A stretch of DNA of 64,000 nucleotides from Portunus trituberculatus (taxonomy: Eukaryota; Arthropoda; Malacostraca; Decapoda; Portunidae), in the NCBI RefSeq assembly GCF_017591435.1, contig NC_059257.1, positions 1,418,826 to 1,482,825 of the forward strand, given 5' to 3'. Below the pieces are notes generated by a model. That model was not told where the DNA came from. It was given only the letters and a program-made list of their open reading frames with translations, and did not search any database. This document shows positions 42,661 to 53,081 of the stretch, in pieces. Each line of letters begins with the position of its first letter. The stretch's first letter is position 1. Both the position numbers and the translations under genes were made by a program.

Positions 42661-43720
42661 TCTCACATTCTTTGGTTCCACCCTCCCAGACCGTGTGCAT
42701 ATCGGTCCAATCAACCTTAGGGTTAGGCGCTTTGTTTCTCGCCCTCTTCAGTGTTTCTCTTGCTATGGGTACGGTCACGGCAAGGGCTCCTGTAGGGAAG
42801 CTTCTCGATGTGGTAATTGCTCGGCACTACATTCACACTCTGAGGAGCATTGCAATGCTACTGCTTACTGTTTCCATTGCCGTGATCCTCACCAGATACG
42901 TTCCAGGCAATGCCCCAGGTATCACCTGGAGCAGGACATTTCACAGCTTGCTAACTCGCAGTTCATCAGCCTTGGTAGTGCTCACCGCGAACTCCTGTAC
43001 CGCCAGAAGGACGGTACTTGTGCGACATCCTATGCTTCTTTGGCCGCTCGCTCTTCAGTTGAGTCTGCCGGTCCGAAGACCACTCCTGCTACCTCTCGCT
43101 CTGTTGGGGCGGGTGGTCCTGTTTATCTGGCTAACAGGTTTGCCATTTTGTCTGATGACTCGGTTGAGTCATCTCTTAGAAGTGACGAGAAAAATACGGA
43201 CTTGACTAAAGTCACCCATGTAATAGATGTCCATTTGCCACATGTATCTCCTAAGCCTTTCAAGGGTCTAACTAAGCGGCACCGCGGCTCTGCGGAGTCG
43301 TTAGATTTGGCTCAGCATAAGAAGTCTAAGTTTTCTCCCGGTGCACATAATCGTGAGTCCTCCAGGGACCGCTCTGCTAGGGTAGATCCAGTAGTTTCTG
43401 TCCAGCCTTCTGTGACGTCCTCCGTCTCAGATCGAGCTTCTTATGATGAGGACGGCCTGAGCATGGAGACGTCCGATGATATTGTCACAGCCGTCCCTCG
43501 TGGACCCACTGTATCGGAAGGTGCAGTCCTGCGTGATCCTCGTCCTCCGAGGACCAGTAAAAGTGATGATAGTCCGCATCACCCACCGATAAGCCGAAAG
43601 GCTGCGGTCCAACGACCCGGCACATCTCAACTCCCGGTGTCTTCTCGTCGTTTGATTATTTCTAGTCAGGTCAGTCACGGGCAGCCTCAAAAGGCTCGCT
43701 CGTCCACTGCACCCAAATAG
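42660..43720 (+). CDS. ORF1 C-terminal part with CCHC zinc knuckles, I-like copy 3
   Basis: Frame open from 42605 to 43720. It carries three Cys/His knuckles in a row: CFSCYGYGHGKGSC, CGNCSALHSHSEEHC and CFHCRDPHQIRSRQC (C-x2-C-x4-H-x4/5-C types). A long Ser/Pro/Thr-rich tail follows. Such clusters bind RNA in I- and Jockey-type LINE ORF1 (Gag-like) proteins. The stop codon at 43718 lies only a few bases before the first ORF2-like codons (LLQWNCRGL from about 43730), so ORF2 would follow by reinitiation or frame change. Confidence 0.85.
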
Positions 43721-43724
43721 TCAT

Positions 43725-44404
43725 CTTCAAGCTTCTACAGTGGAACTGTAGAGGCCTTTGCGCCTCTACAGTTGACAGCTTTGCTGTCGGAGTTCTCTCC
43801 AGCCTGTGTAGCTCTACAAGAGACTATGCTAGGTGATAGTACTTATTCTAGTCTTCCTGGCTATCGTGCCTTTTTAAACACTCCTTTCCCTGACCAGGGC
43901 CACCACGGTGGCACAGCTATTCTAGTCCGTCAGGATATACCTGTTATCCCGGTACAACTTAACTCTCCCCTTCAGGTGGTTGCTGTTAAGGTCTTTATGG
44001 GACGACTGTACACCATCTGCAGTTTATATCTCCCTCCTCGGCTTCCTGTCTCCAGGGGTGAGCTTGACGGCCTGGTGCGTCAGCTGACTCCGCCTTTTCT
44101 TTTGTTGGGAGATTTTAACGGCCGTCACCCACTGTGGGATGAAGGTGCTAGTAATCCCTGTGGGGTTTTAATCGGTTTTTTTATTGAGGATGAGGGATTA
44201 GAGGTTTTAAATTCTGGGGATGTTACACATTTCCACAGTCCTACTGGGACTTTTACAGCTATCGATCTTTCTCTTTGTACATCTAATTCTTTCCTCGATT
44301 TTAATTGGCGAGTCCTACCGGATTTACACGGTAGTGACCACTTTCCGATTTTATTGGAATCTGTGAACTCTCAGCCACAGTCCCGGCCCCCACGCTGGGT
44401 TTAA
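43725..44404 (+). CDS. Endonuclease domain of ORF2, I-like copy 3
   Basis: Open from 43772: FSPACVALQETMLGDS (Glu of QET), HHGGTAILVRQDIP, PPFLLLGDFNGRHPLWDEGA (LGDFN), THFHSPTGTFTAIDLSLC and HGSDHFPILLE (SDH catalytic box). All motifs of a LINE AP-endonuclease are intact. The N-terminal 15 residues are in another frame (13-bp difference at 43765 compared with copies 1 and 2). It would cut the target strand. Frame ends at 44404 at a stop where copy 2 continues a few codons. Confidence 0.85.
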
Positions 44405-44517
44405 GACAAGGCAGATTTGCGTCGATTCACAGACCTTAGCTCTTTTATCCGTCCGCTGGCTGACTTTTCTACTTGTGCTGACACTGTTGATTATTTTACC
44501 GATTTTTTATTTCTTTA

Positions 44518-44985
44518 GTGCTTCAGACAATCCCTAGGACGTCAAGTCGCTTTACTAAGCGTCCCGTTCCTTGGTGGAACGCAGCATGCACTACAGCGGT
44601 GAAAGAGAAACGGGCAGCTTTCTCTCGTCTCCGGCGACATCGTGGGGACCCGCAGTGCCTGGAATCTTTTCGGCGCTGCCGAGCTCAGGCCCGCCGCGTT
44701 TTGAAAGAGGCACAAACAGCCTCGTGGAAAGCCTATGTCTCTTCCATAAACGTCCGCACCCCTCTTACGGATGTCTTCAACAAAGTCCGCCAAATTGCTG
44801 GGAAGTATTCTGCTCCTTCCCCACCAATTTTGTTGTCTGCTGGGCGAACATTGGCAGACCCTAGGAATGTCGCCGACCTCTTCGCGGAGCACTTTGCCAG
44901 TGTTTCCCAGAGGCATCCTGCAGCCCCGGGCGCACGTCACCGCCAGAAAATGGAATCTCTCGGCATAAACTTTTCTTTCGCTTGA
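44518..44985 (+). CDS. ORF2 linker region, I-like copy 3
   Basis: 155 codons joining endonuclease and RT: RPVPWWNAACTTAVKEKRAA, FSRLRRHRGDPQCLESFRRC, ARARRVLKEA-type segment. The PWWN-x-x-C box is common before the RT in R1/I/Jockey LINEs. Ends at a stop at 44985 (TGA where copies 1 and 2 read Gly). Confidence 0.8.
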   Translation: MLQTIPRTSSRFTKRPVPWWNAACTTAVKEKRAAFSRLRRHRGDPQCLESFRRCRAQARRVLKEAQTASWKAYVSSINVRTPLTDVFNKVRQIAGKYSAPSPPILLSAGRTLADPRNVADLFAEHFASVSQRHPAAPGARHRQKMESLGINFSFA

Positions 44986-45021
44986 GAGGAGTCTTATAAT
45001 GTCCCTTTCTCTGCTTCCGAG

Positions 45022-46005
45022 TTGCGGACTGCTTTGTCCCAGTGTCACGACTCTTCTCCTGGGCCAGATGATATACCTTATGCCTTCTTGCGCCACATAT
45101 CTCACACTGCTTTTAACTTTCTTTTAAATCTTTATAATATGATTTGGCATACCGGTGACTTTCCATCTTCTTGGGCTGTGCCAGTGGTTCTCCCATTTCC
45201 GAAGCCTGGGAAAGATAATCTCCAGGCTACGAACTACCGTCCTATATCTTTGACATCCTGCATTTGTAAAGTTTTAGAAAAGATGGTAAATGTAAGACTC
45301 ATGTGGTACTTGGAGAGGGGGAAGTACTTGTCATCGGTACAGTACGGCTTCCAAAAGATGAGGTCTACTACTGATGCCCTTTTATCCCTAGAGTCTTCCA
45401 TTTGTGAGGCCTTCGCTAATCACCACCATCAAGTAACAGTCTTTTTTTACCTGGAGAAGGCTTACGACACGGCTTGGTGTCATGGCATTTTACAGTCTTT
45501 GTTTAATTTTGGCCTACGTGGCCATCTTCCTCTTTTTATTCAACAGTTTTTATCCAGACGTTTTTTACGGGTTCGAGTGGGGAGTGTTCTCTCTGAGGCT
45601 ACTGCTCTAAATGACGGCGTTCCACAGGGAAGTATTCTTAGTGTTACATTATTTGCAGTCGCCATAAATGGTGTGATTAATACTCTCCCAGATGGCAATC
45701 ACAGCTCCTTATATGTTGATGATTTATGTATTTCTTTTGCTGCTGCTAGGATGTCACTGATTGAGCGCAAGCTCCAACTGGCGATCAATAGGGTGTCCAG
45801 TTGTGCCAACATGAACGGTTTTCGATTCTCCACCTCGAAGACCGTAGCTATGCATTTCTGTCGCAACCGTGGTGTCCATCCAGACCCTGATTTATACCTC
45901 GCCAATAGACGCCTCTCATGCGTGGAGGCGTCTCGATATCTTGGCCTTTTATTTGACAACCGTCTCACCTGGGTTCCCCATTTCCGTTCTCTTAAGGCGT
46001 TTTAA
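45022..46005 (+). CDS. Reverse transcriptase domain of ORF2, I-like copy 3
   Basis: 327 codons, uninterrupted: NYRPISLTSCICKVLEKMVN, QYGFQKMRSTTDALLSLESS, TVFFYLEKAYDTAWCHGILQ, LNDGVPQGSILSVTLFAVAI and SSLYVDDLCISFAAARMSL with the YVDD box. In the first catalytic motif the usual Asp (FFDLEKAYD) is Tyr, as in copy 2, while copy 1 keeps Asp. Without that Asp polymerase activity would be lost, so copies 2 and 3 could have been mobilised only in trans, or the change is recent in a shared template. A deletion at 46005 removes the sequence between FRSLKAF and RVLSHTSWG. Confidence 0.88.
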   Translation: MRTALSQCHDSSPGPDDIPYAFLRHISHTAFNFLLNLYNMIWHTGDFPSSWAVPVVLPFPKPGKDNLQATNYRPISLTSCICKVLEKMVNVRLMWYLERGKYLSSVQYGFQKMRSTTDALLSLESSICEAFANHHHQVTVFFYLEKAYDTAWCHGILQSLFNFGLRGHLPLFIQQFLSRRFLRVRVGSVLSEATALNDGVPQGSILSVTLFAVAINGVINTLPDGNHSSLYVDDLCISFAAARMSLIERKLQLAINRVSSCANMNGFRFSTSKTVAMHFCRNRGVHPDPDLYLANRRLSCVEASRYLGLLFDNRLTWVPHFRSLKAF

Positions 46006-46009
46006 GTCA

Positions 46010-46590
46010 CACCTCTTGGGGTGCGGACAGGGACACGTTGCTGCTGCTTCACCGTACACTCATACTTCCGAAGCTGGAATTCGGCTGTGAGATCTACTAA
46101 TCCACAACGGATGCACGACTACTCACGCTTGATTCCGTGCATCATGCTGGGGTCCGCTTGGCTACTGGTGCATTTCGGACATCTCCAATACCTTGCCTTC
46201 TAGTGGATGCTGGTTTCTGGCCGCTCGACCTCCGGCGCCAGTCTTCGATACTCCGGTGTTGGTTTCGCACCCACCGTCTTCCTCATTCTGTCCCCTGTGT
46301 GTCAATGTTGCGGGACTCGCGCTCGCAGGCGTATGTCACTCGACCGAGTCTCCCTAAATCTTTTGGCCTGCGAGTTGCAAATCTCATGGCAGAGTTAACT
46401 ATCGACCTCACTCCTGTGTACTCTTTCCGTCTCCCGCGAGTTGGTTATTGGCAACTTCCAGTTACCACATTATGCCTTCCTGCCACGGATGGCAAGAAGG
46501 ATTTTATGCCAGCTCTGTCGCACACTCGGTTTTTAGAACACTTTTTTATCCAATTTAATGACACTCCTGTTTTTCTGATGGTTTAGTGTA
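46010..46590 (+). pseudogene. ORF2 connection region, I-like copy 3
   Basis: 46137-46586 open: HHAGVRLATGAFRTSPIPCL, LLVDAGFWPLDLRRQSSILR, RVGYWQLPVTTL. LATGAF-x-TSPI is the box following the RT in R1/I/Jockey LINEs. A 30-bp deletion near 46580 removes the first RNase H Asp region (compare GSKSDAG in copy 2). Confidence 0.78.
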
Positions 46591-46599
46591 GTTTTCCCC

Positions 46600-47376
46600 T
46601 CTTTTTATCGGTGTTGCAGCCTTCCTTCGGTAGCCTCCGTCTTTACTGCGGAGCTGTCTGCCATAGTTTTAGCTTTACAGATTATTTTTACTCTACCGGT
46701 TTCGTCTTTTACAATTTTTAGTGACTGTCGCAGTGCTCTTACTGCTCTCTCTTGCACTGTCTCCCTTAATCCTCTGGTTTTATCAGCCCTGGAGTTGCTA
46801 TACCTACTTACCAGAAGAGGATATCGTGTTGGGTTCTGTTGGGTCCCTGGTCACGTTGGTGTTCCAGGGAATGAACACGCAGATCACCTCGCTAAAGAGA
46901 CAGCAAGTCGCGCTCCATCTTTGGCCCCTATTCCGTTCCGAGATGTATTTCCTGTAATTCGCGAGGCAGTTGCTGCACTTTGGCAGAGGAGATGGCTAAC
47001 GGGGGTTGCAACCTAAAAACTGGGAGAGATTACTACTTCCACACTCCCTCAGTGGACTTACACCCATGTCCGGGATCGCCGTGCACAGACTATATTGGCG
47101 CGACTTCGTATAGGTCACACGTACCTTACACAAAGGTACCTCATGACCAGGGACCCTCAACCTTACTGTGATGATTGTCTGGTGCCGCTTACGGTGCGGC
47201 ACCTACTTGTGGAGTGCCCTAGTTTGACTGATTTAAGACACCGCTACCTCTACCGCTGTCGCGGTAGAGATAGCGATGTCTATTATATCTCAAAGATCCT
47301 TGGGCCAGAGTGCCTGGCCCAAGGCCATGATGTTTTTAGTTTTTTGGGAGAAGCGGGCCTTCTCCCAAATATTTGA
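46600..47376 (+). pseudogene. RNase H end and Cys-rich C-terminus of ORF2, I-like copy 3
   Basis: Contains the AELSAI and SDCRSAL boxes in one frame, GYRVGFCWVPGHVGVPGNEH (the His box of RNase H), and PYCDDCLVPLTVRHLLVECP near 47160. Several frame changes. The first RNase H Asp is deleted, so the domain is inactive. Confidence 0.8.
47242..47275 (+). repeat. Conserved stem-loop at end of ORF2, I-like copy 3
   Basis: 47242-47256 pairs with 47261-47275 (15 bp, one mismatch) around TGTC. Confidence 0.8.
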
Positions 47377-47597
47377 ATTTTATTTAATTTTATTGTATTT
47401 ACTTATATGTTTATCTATTTTAGATACTTTTAATTGCATAATTTTTAATTGCTTTTAGTTAGTTTTTTACGATGTTTTTACTAATATAGTTTTTAATCCC
47501 TTTGTTTCCTTTTCTTTCATATTCTCTTTTTACCTTTTTATAACGACGCCATATGACCTCAGATGTTGAGGCGCCTAAACTAAATCCATCCATCCAT

Positions 47598-47611
47598 CCA
47601 GAAATGTAGAC
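47598..47611 (+). repeat. Target duplication of I-like copy 3 (right)
   Basis: CCAGAAATGTAGAC, identical to 41379-41392. Confidence 0.85.
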
Positions 47612-48389
47612 ACCCAAATTGCAAGGCCTCTCAACGTCAACTTTTTTGTGGCCCCTAAACCTAACACATTTGAGAACAAGAAACCAGTGGCCCTAGCTAA
47701 CCCTGTCAACTCTCCTCTAGAACTTTATGACGCGTACATGTATCAAGGTAAAGTGTCCCTGACTGATGGTAAAGACAAGGCAATAAATATCAAGGTTCTG
47801 CGTGAAACAGGTGCTGCCCAATCCATCTTAAGGGAAGATGTCATCCCTAACATCAAACAGGCTTTCACTGGGGAGAAGGTGATCCTTACAGGTTTTGAAT
47901 CACAACTTTCCTATCCCTTGGCTAATATTAGCTTACAGTGCCCGTTCATTTCAGGAGAGGTTGTGGTAGCCATTAAACCTGGTGAACTGCCAGTACCGGG
48001 GGTACATCTTGTACTGGGTAACGATCTTGCGGGTAACTTGGCTGTTCCAAACTTAATTGTTCTTGATTCTCCCTTAACAGAAAGTCCCACTAAGACCCTG
48101 GACGAAACATTCCCTCACTTCTTCCCCGTGTGTGCAGTCACCAGGTCTCAGTCCAAGTCCCCTGCCCTTTCACCACCTCCTCCACCAATGATTGCCTCTA
48201 CTGACAACTTGTACAATAACATCATTTCAAAGGAGAATTTGATTAATGCTCAGGAACAGGATTTCACTTTGGCTAAGATCAGACATGTTGCCAGTGAGAC
48301 AAAGGATATGTCTAAATTGCCTTGTTTTTATTATCAGGAAGGAGTCCTGATGCGTGCCTACAGTCCTCCTCAACTGAAACAACTAGACA
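47612..48389 (+). CDS. Protease-like and spacer ORF, Gmr1-like copy P
   Basis: After the LINE the gag frame continues with HPNCKASQRQLFCGP and stops at 47656. The overlapping frame (open from about 47640 to 48415) carries INIKVLRETGAAQSILRED, the position of the retroviral-type aspartic protease motif (DTGAxxS), then VHLVLGNDLAGNLA. The catalytic Asp is Glu here (RETGA), so the protease should be inactive. Downstream is TLAKIRHVASETKDMSKLPC, the start of the spacer before the integrase. The Harbinger insertion cuts it at 48394. Confidence 0.75.
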
Positions 48390-48394
48390 CCTGG
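48390..48394 (+). repeat. CCTGG duplication at Harbinger insertion (left)
   Basis: CCTGG occurs here and at 53077-53081; copy M has a single CCTGG in the corresponding intact sequence. Confidence 0.65.
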
Positions 48395-48509
48395 GCCCGT
48401 ACTTATAAACAATAAGATGACGTCCTAACGGTAAGAAGTCGTCCTAAATCACAAAAATGGCGGAATTCGAGTCTTAAATCCTTAAGACGGCATCCTAAGC
48501 CCTAAAGAT

Positions 48510-48557
48510 GCGTCTTACTGCTAAAACACCTCGGGAGGTGTTTTAGCAGTAAGACGC
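48510..48557. repeat. 23-bp perfect inverted repeat, 2-nt loop, at Harbinger left end
   Basis: 48510-48532 is exactly complementary to 48535-48557. TAAGACG/CGTCTTA words recur at 48413-48560 and again near the right end (52960-53050). Confidence 0.9.
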
Positions 48558-48586
48558 GCTCCTAAGATTTCATCCTAAAAGTAAAC

Positions 48587-49141
48587 ATGGCCGCTCGAGG
48601 GGGACCGCACCGCCACCACCTGCGACAGAGACGGTCGTTTCGTGAGAGGAAGGACGTCCTGAATGAGCTAGATGACCGTGAGCTGGTGAAGAGGTATTGG
48701 CAGGATCCTGCTGGTATCATTTTCGTGACAAATTTGGTGCGGGAAAGGCTGAAGAGACCAACTGCAAGGAACAAGGCCTCTCTCCCCGAGATGCAAGTTA
48801 TCTTCACTGCGGTACCTCGCTATAGGAAAGATTGGTGCCATTGATGGGACGCACGTGATGATTATGGCTCCTAGAGAGTATAAGGTAGAGTTTGTCAACA
48901 GGAAGAGATACCACAGCATCAACGTGCAGTTTGTGTTTAATGCTTGATACCACATTATTGATGTGGTTGCAAAGTGGCCGGGATTGGTTCACAATGCAAA
49001 AAGTGGACTCTGCACGATATTTGACAGCGGCATCGTCCCAGCTGGGTGTCACTTACTGGGAGATAGTGGCTATCCCAGCAAGAAGTGGCTACTGACTCCA
49101 TACCTCAGACCACAGCCTGGAGCACAGTCTTCTTATAACAG
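48587..49141 (+). pseudogene. Harbinger transposase, exon 1 (HARBI1-like), internally deleted
   Basis: From ATG 48587: basic start, LNELDDRELVKRYWQDPAGI, FVTNLVRERLKRPTARNKAS, then a R-Y-L-A-x-G box joined almost directly to IGAIDGTHVMIM. In HARBI1 proteins about 70 residues with a helix-turn-helix separate these boxes, so this region is deleted; a frameshift at about 48826 goes with it. The DDE core continues with the first catalytic Asp (AIDGTH), RKRYHSINVQFV, an in-frame TGA, and LLGDSGYPSKKWLLTPYL (second Asp). The exon ends in AACAG|GTAAGT at 49141. Confidence 0.85.
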
Positions 49142-49830
49142 GTAAGTTACTGATTAGTAAAATTTAGATAAAGAGTTATCTAATTAATTACCCCACATCA
49201 CACTAAACACAAAACTAATTATTTACCTCCTATAGTTACACACTTTTTCATATAAACTAAAATAAAGTGCTAAATTAATGAATTAGGTAATTTGGAAGTA
49301 TTATTGCAGTTTCACACAATCTTGACCCTCCCCCCCTACCTTACTGGATTCCTCCATAAGATGAAGTAACCTAACCTAACATTTTGTAACCTCCTCATTG
49401 GGTTAGCATCATCCTCCATTAAGGTAGAGTAACTTAACATTTTGAAACTTGACCAGAACAACCGATAAGGTAAAGTAATTTAACATTGTGTACGCTTTGC
49501 CCCCTTTGGATCCCCCTTAAAGGGCTATAATTATGTAAGGTGTGTTGGTTGAATCACCAATACAACAAGAAAATTTCCAAATATTTAAGAGTTTTTTCTT
49601 TCTATTCTAAGTTTTCATGTGAATATATTAACCTAACCAATGTTATACTAGAGATTTCTTTTTTATATGTTTCATAATGTTTAAGCTGCCATGTCACAAA
49701 TCATTATCAAACAATGAATCTTAACTTAACCTTATACATGACATAACCTAAATGTTTGCAGAAATTAAATTAATGCATCATACCACTTTCAAGTACTGCA
49801 TTGTAAGATTGAAATCTATATTAATTTCAG
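49142..49830 (+). other. Intron of Harbinger transposase
   Basis: Begins GTAAGT and ends TTAATTTCAG. AT-rich, no other feature. Confidence 0.7.
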
Positions 49831-50125
49831 GGCCCACAAGAAAACCTGCAGCATTGTTGAGAGAGGCATCGGGCAGCTGAAGCCACATTTTCACATGCTA
49901 CACAGTGAAATCAAGTTGGTCCTCCACCCAAGGTCTGCCAAATTGTAGAGGTTTGTGCATTACTGCACAACATCTGCAAAGCAAGAAACATCATTCTTCC
50001 TGAGGAAGAAGAACATCTTGCTGCAGCCGAGGATGGAGGCAATGAGGAGCGACCCCCAGCACAGAAAGTTCAAAGTCGCCATGAAGGAATCCTTTACAGG
50101 GATGAATTTGTTGTGCTTCACTTAA
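49831..50125 (+). pseudogene. Harbinger transposase, exon 2
   Basis: AHKKTCSIVERGIGQLKPHF contains the VERxxGxLK box with the third catalytic residue Glu. A frameshift near 49935 follows and then CQIVEVCALLHNICKARNI, matching the CALLHN box of HARBI1. An acidic tail follows. It ends at a possible donor (TTAAA|GTAAGT) at 50126. A last short exon may begin at 50715 (TTTTACAG|CATTGATGAG) and stop at once. Confidence 0.8.
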
Positions 50126-50714
<589 letters not shown>

Positions 50715-50920
50715 CATTGATGAGTGATGAGACACCAGTGTCATGACTGCTGAGATTGGCGTTAATTTCATGTAAGTAGTTTTTTTTTTTCTCTCTCCCA
50801 TACCTGAAGTAAGTAGATTGTAGGTTGAGCATATAGAAACTGCAGTTAATTTTGTGTTAACACTAATATTTGGTTGATTGGTTACAAACAAAAACAAATA
50901 GTACATTATTTATATCTTTA

Positions 50921-51305
50921 TTACTATTTTTTATTTGTTTGTTTCTGGTACTCTAGTTTTTGTGTGTAGTACATGTACTTAGCCTGTTCTGCTTCTTGCT
51001 TCCTTTCCTGAGCCGTTATAGATTCTTCATGGAGTGCAAGCTCAAGCTTCCTTTCCTTCTGCAGGTGGATGATCTCCTCCTCATCCACATAGACCAGTGA
51101 TGTACCAGGCAAGTCTGGCCCCTGTTGGTGCCACATCACTGGTGCTGGAAGTGGTGTGGCAGGTGCCTCCTCCTCAACACCTACTGCTTCGGTCACCACT
51201 TCTCTCTGTTGGGCTGCCTCTGCCACTTCCCCAGCATCATCTGCTGCCTGAACACTGCTGGCATCATTAGTTCTAACTTCAGAAACTAAGCTGATAATGT
51301 TTTTG
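50921..51305 (-). CDS. Last exon of SANT/MADF-like protein of Harbinger
   Basis: Minus-strand frame 51226-50924, open further upstream: an acidic/Ala-rich part (VGVEEEAPATPLPAPV), GTSLVYVDEEEIIHLQKERK and a Glu/Lys/Gln-rich coiled coil to the stop (EESITAQERKQEAEQAKYMY). This is the usual C-terminal tail of Myb/SANT-like proteins encoded by Harbinger elements. The upstream acceptor is not certain (about 51305). Confidence 0.6.
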
Positions 51306-51719
51306 GTTTTATTGCTAAGGACAAAAGTAACAGAAACCAGTAAATCTAGCTAAGGGTACAATGTGTTTGACTTAAATCCTATTCTGTTTGAAGGAAGCCC
51401 ATGTCTAAGAAACTGTAAATACCTAAGACTCGTTATCATTAACACATTCACCCACTACAACACCATACTTATGAATGGGGAGAAGGGATAGAATTAAGTT
51501 AACTTTATTAGTTTTTTCTTTTCTTATTACTGTTTTATCTGTTTGGTTAAAGAATAAAAAAAATAAATAAATGAAATTTTCTCAACACTAGATAACAAAT
51601 TTACCATTGTGTATAACTAAGTTGTAAACTAACTGGGAACATGAGTATTTTGGGTTGCAGACATTTGAGACAACATTATGGCCTAATATTGCTATATCTA
51701 CAAGTGGCTTATCCTTTGT
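51306..51719 (-). other. Probable intron of SANT/MADF-like gene
   Basis: AT-rich, no supported ORF. Confidence 0.4.
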
Positions 51720-51855
51720 TAAGGAAGGTACATTCAATGATGCTTGCCTTATTGGTACACCCATGAATAGAGACATTCTTGGGGTCCAAAATCTCAAAGA
51801 TTAACTCATCGAGCTGGGAGAGAGGAGGGTTGGCAGGAGCTCCACCACCTGGAAA
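51720..51855 (-). CDS. Middle exon of SANT/MADF-like protein of Harbinger
   Basis: On the minus strand an acceptor (TTTCCAG) at 51856 is followed by GGGAPANPPLSQLDELIFEI then LDPKNVSIHGC. The GGG-x-P-x-x-PL-x-x-L-x-x-x-I pattern is the conserved segment after the SANT/MADF fold in these proteins. A frame runs to about 51720, where a donor (AAAGGATAAG region) is unclear. Confidence 0.6.
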
Positions 51856-51856
51856 G

Positions 51857-52440
51857 TATAATATAATCTTATTGCTAATGAATTGCAAATACAAATAAAT
51901 AATTTATAAAGAACGTGTTTTCACATAACATATGTAACTCAGATGTGTGGTTGGAGTAATATTATTTGTCAGAGGTAGACATTGCATCATAATTAGTGTG
52001 TGCAATAAATGCATCCACTTCACAAAAAAAAAAAAATGCAGGAAATGGCTGGCACTTTAATATATTAATCACTAGTACAAAACTTTCAATGTTGCTGCTT
52101 CCAAACATAAAACAGGAACAGTTTACTGAAATTTATTCCTTAAAGTGGTTAGGTTCCATGATGTAAATCTCAAGTGACCTTAACAGTAGACCTGCTGAAA
52201 CTTTGTATTTACTCAAATACTAGTAAGCTTCCTTGCAAAAAATAAATAACCATAAACAAATACTTTTCTTTAAGTGAAATTGCCTTACCTATTCAGTGCT
52301 TAAAAGGAATAATAAGATAAATCATATTTTTTGTTAGGGTGAAAGTATGAAATTTCTATCAAGCTCAAAATATGAAAATCTTGCTGCAACTCACACACAA
52401 ATATCACACAAAAAATAGCTCCCAAATTAATAACTCTTAC
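51857..52440 (-). other. Intron of SANT/MADF-like gene
   Basis: Minus strand begins GTAAGAGTT at 52440 and ends TTTCCAG at 51856. AT-rich without other features. Confidence 0.6.
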
Positions 52441-52802
52441 CTGTGGCAGTCATGGCTTTTCTCTGCTTGCTTGTCTTGCCTCAGATTTTATAATATGCCA
52501 ATATTTCTGGCACTCCTCAGTGCGGAGAATGTCTGACACGGCAGACACCTCCGCACTATTGGTCCTCCAAGCAGCATTTCTGGTTTCCTTAGAGTAGCCA
52601 GCTGTGGAGAAGTCGCTCCGGAGTATTTTTGCGAGAATTTTGTATAGGTGGGCCAGATGAAGGCGTCCAGTTCGTCTTCCTGTTCCTCTTCTTGTCTTGA
52701 GTCTCTTGAGTAGCCATGGTGCGCAGTCGAAGTTGGCGCCAAATGATTGTTGTTTTGACAAGATGACAACAGTGGTGGTAAATTTATACCTTCAATTATC
52801 AA
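52441..52802 (-). CDS. First exon of SANT/MADF-like DNA-binding protein of Harbinger
   Basis: From the minus-strand ATG at 52761 (an alternative frame opens at 52802). It reads LLKRLKTRRGTGRRTGRLHL, YKILAKILRSDFSTAGYSKE, TRNAAWRTNSAEVSAVSDIL and RTEECQKYWHIIKSEARQAS. The W-x-x-x-x-x-x-VNAVS-like and KYWHIIKSEA segments follow the Myb/SANT-like (MADF-related) DNA-binding fold in which three helices end in KKWxDxKSxAK. These proteins help Harbinger transposase enter the nucleus and bind element ends. The exon ends in CCACAG|GTAAGA at 52441. Confidence 0.7.
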
Positions 52803-53076
52803 GGTTAAAATGAAGAGGTGATTGTTGAAAACTAACTAGATAAATATGTTTTTTATTTAAAATATAATAATTACGTATTTTTACCCGTTTCTTGCGAAAT
52901 TCCTCAAAAAACATTACATAACGTCTGCTCATGTTAGCGGTTAGCGGTGTAAGCGCCTAAAGACGGTTACTTAACAAAGCATCCTACTAGGAAAGATTCT
53001 TAGTGCTTAGGTCTCGTAGGTTAAGTACTTTTCTTAACTAAGACGGCATCTTTGTGGAATTTTATAAGTACGGCCC

Positions 53077-53081
53077 CTGGT
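53077..53081 (+). repeat. CCTGG duplication at Harbinger insertion (right)
   Basis: Same five bases as at 48390-48394. Confidence 0.65.

Larger units (their letters stand above)
41393..47597 (+). mobile_element. I-like non-LTR retrotransposon, copy 3 (near full length)
   Basis: Begins with a C run and ACCGCCTTGTCGTGGTGGGG (as copy 4 does at 57475), carries 5' UTR, ORF1, ORF2 and 3' UTR, and ends in AAATCCATCCATCC. A 12-16 bp target duplication flanks it. It is the only copy here with both ends. ORFs have few frameshifts (more intact than copies 1 and 2), consistent with a younger age. Confidence 0.92.

Noticed and set aside
43700..43735. Programmed -1 frameshift site between I-like ORF1 and ORF2
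   Set aside because: The ORF1 stop abuts ORF2 codons, but CACCCAAATAG is not a canonical slippery heptamer and no downstream pseudoknot is evident.
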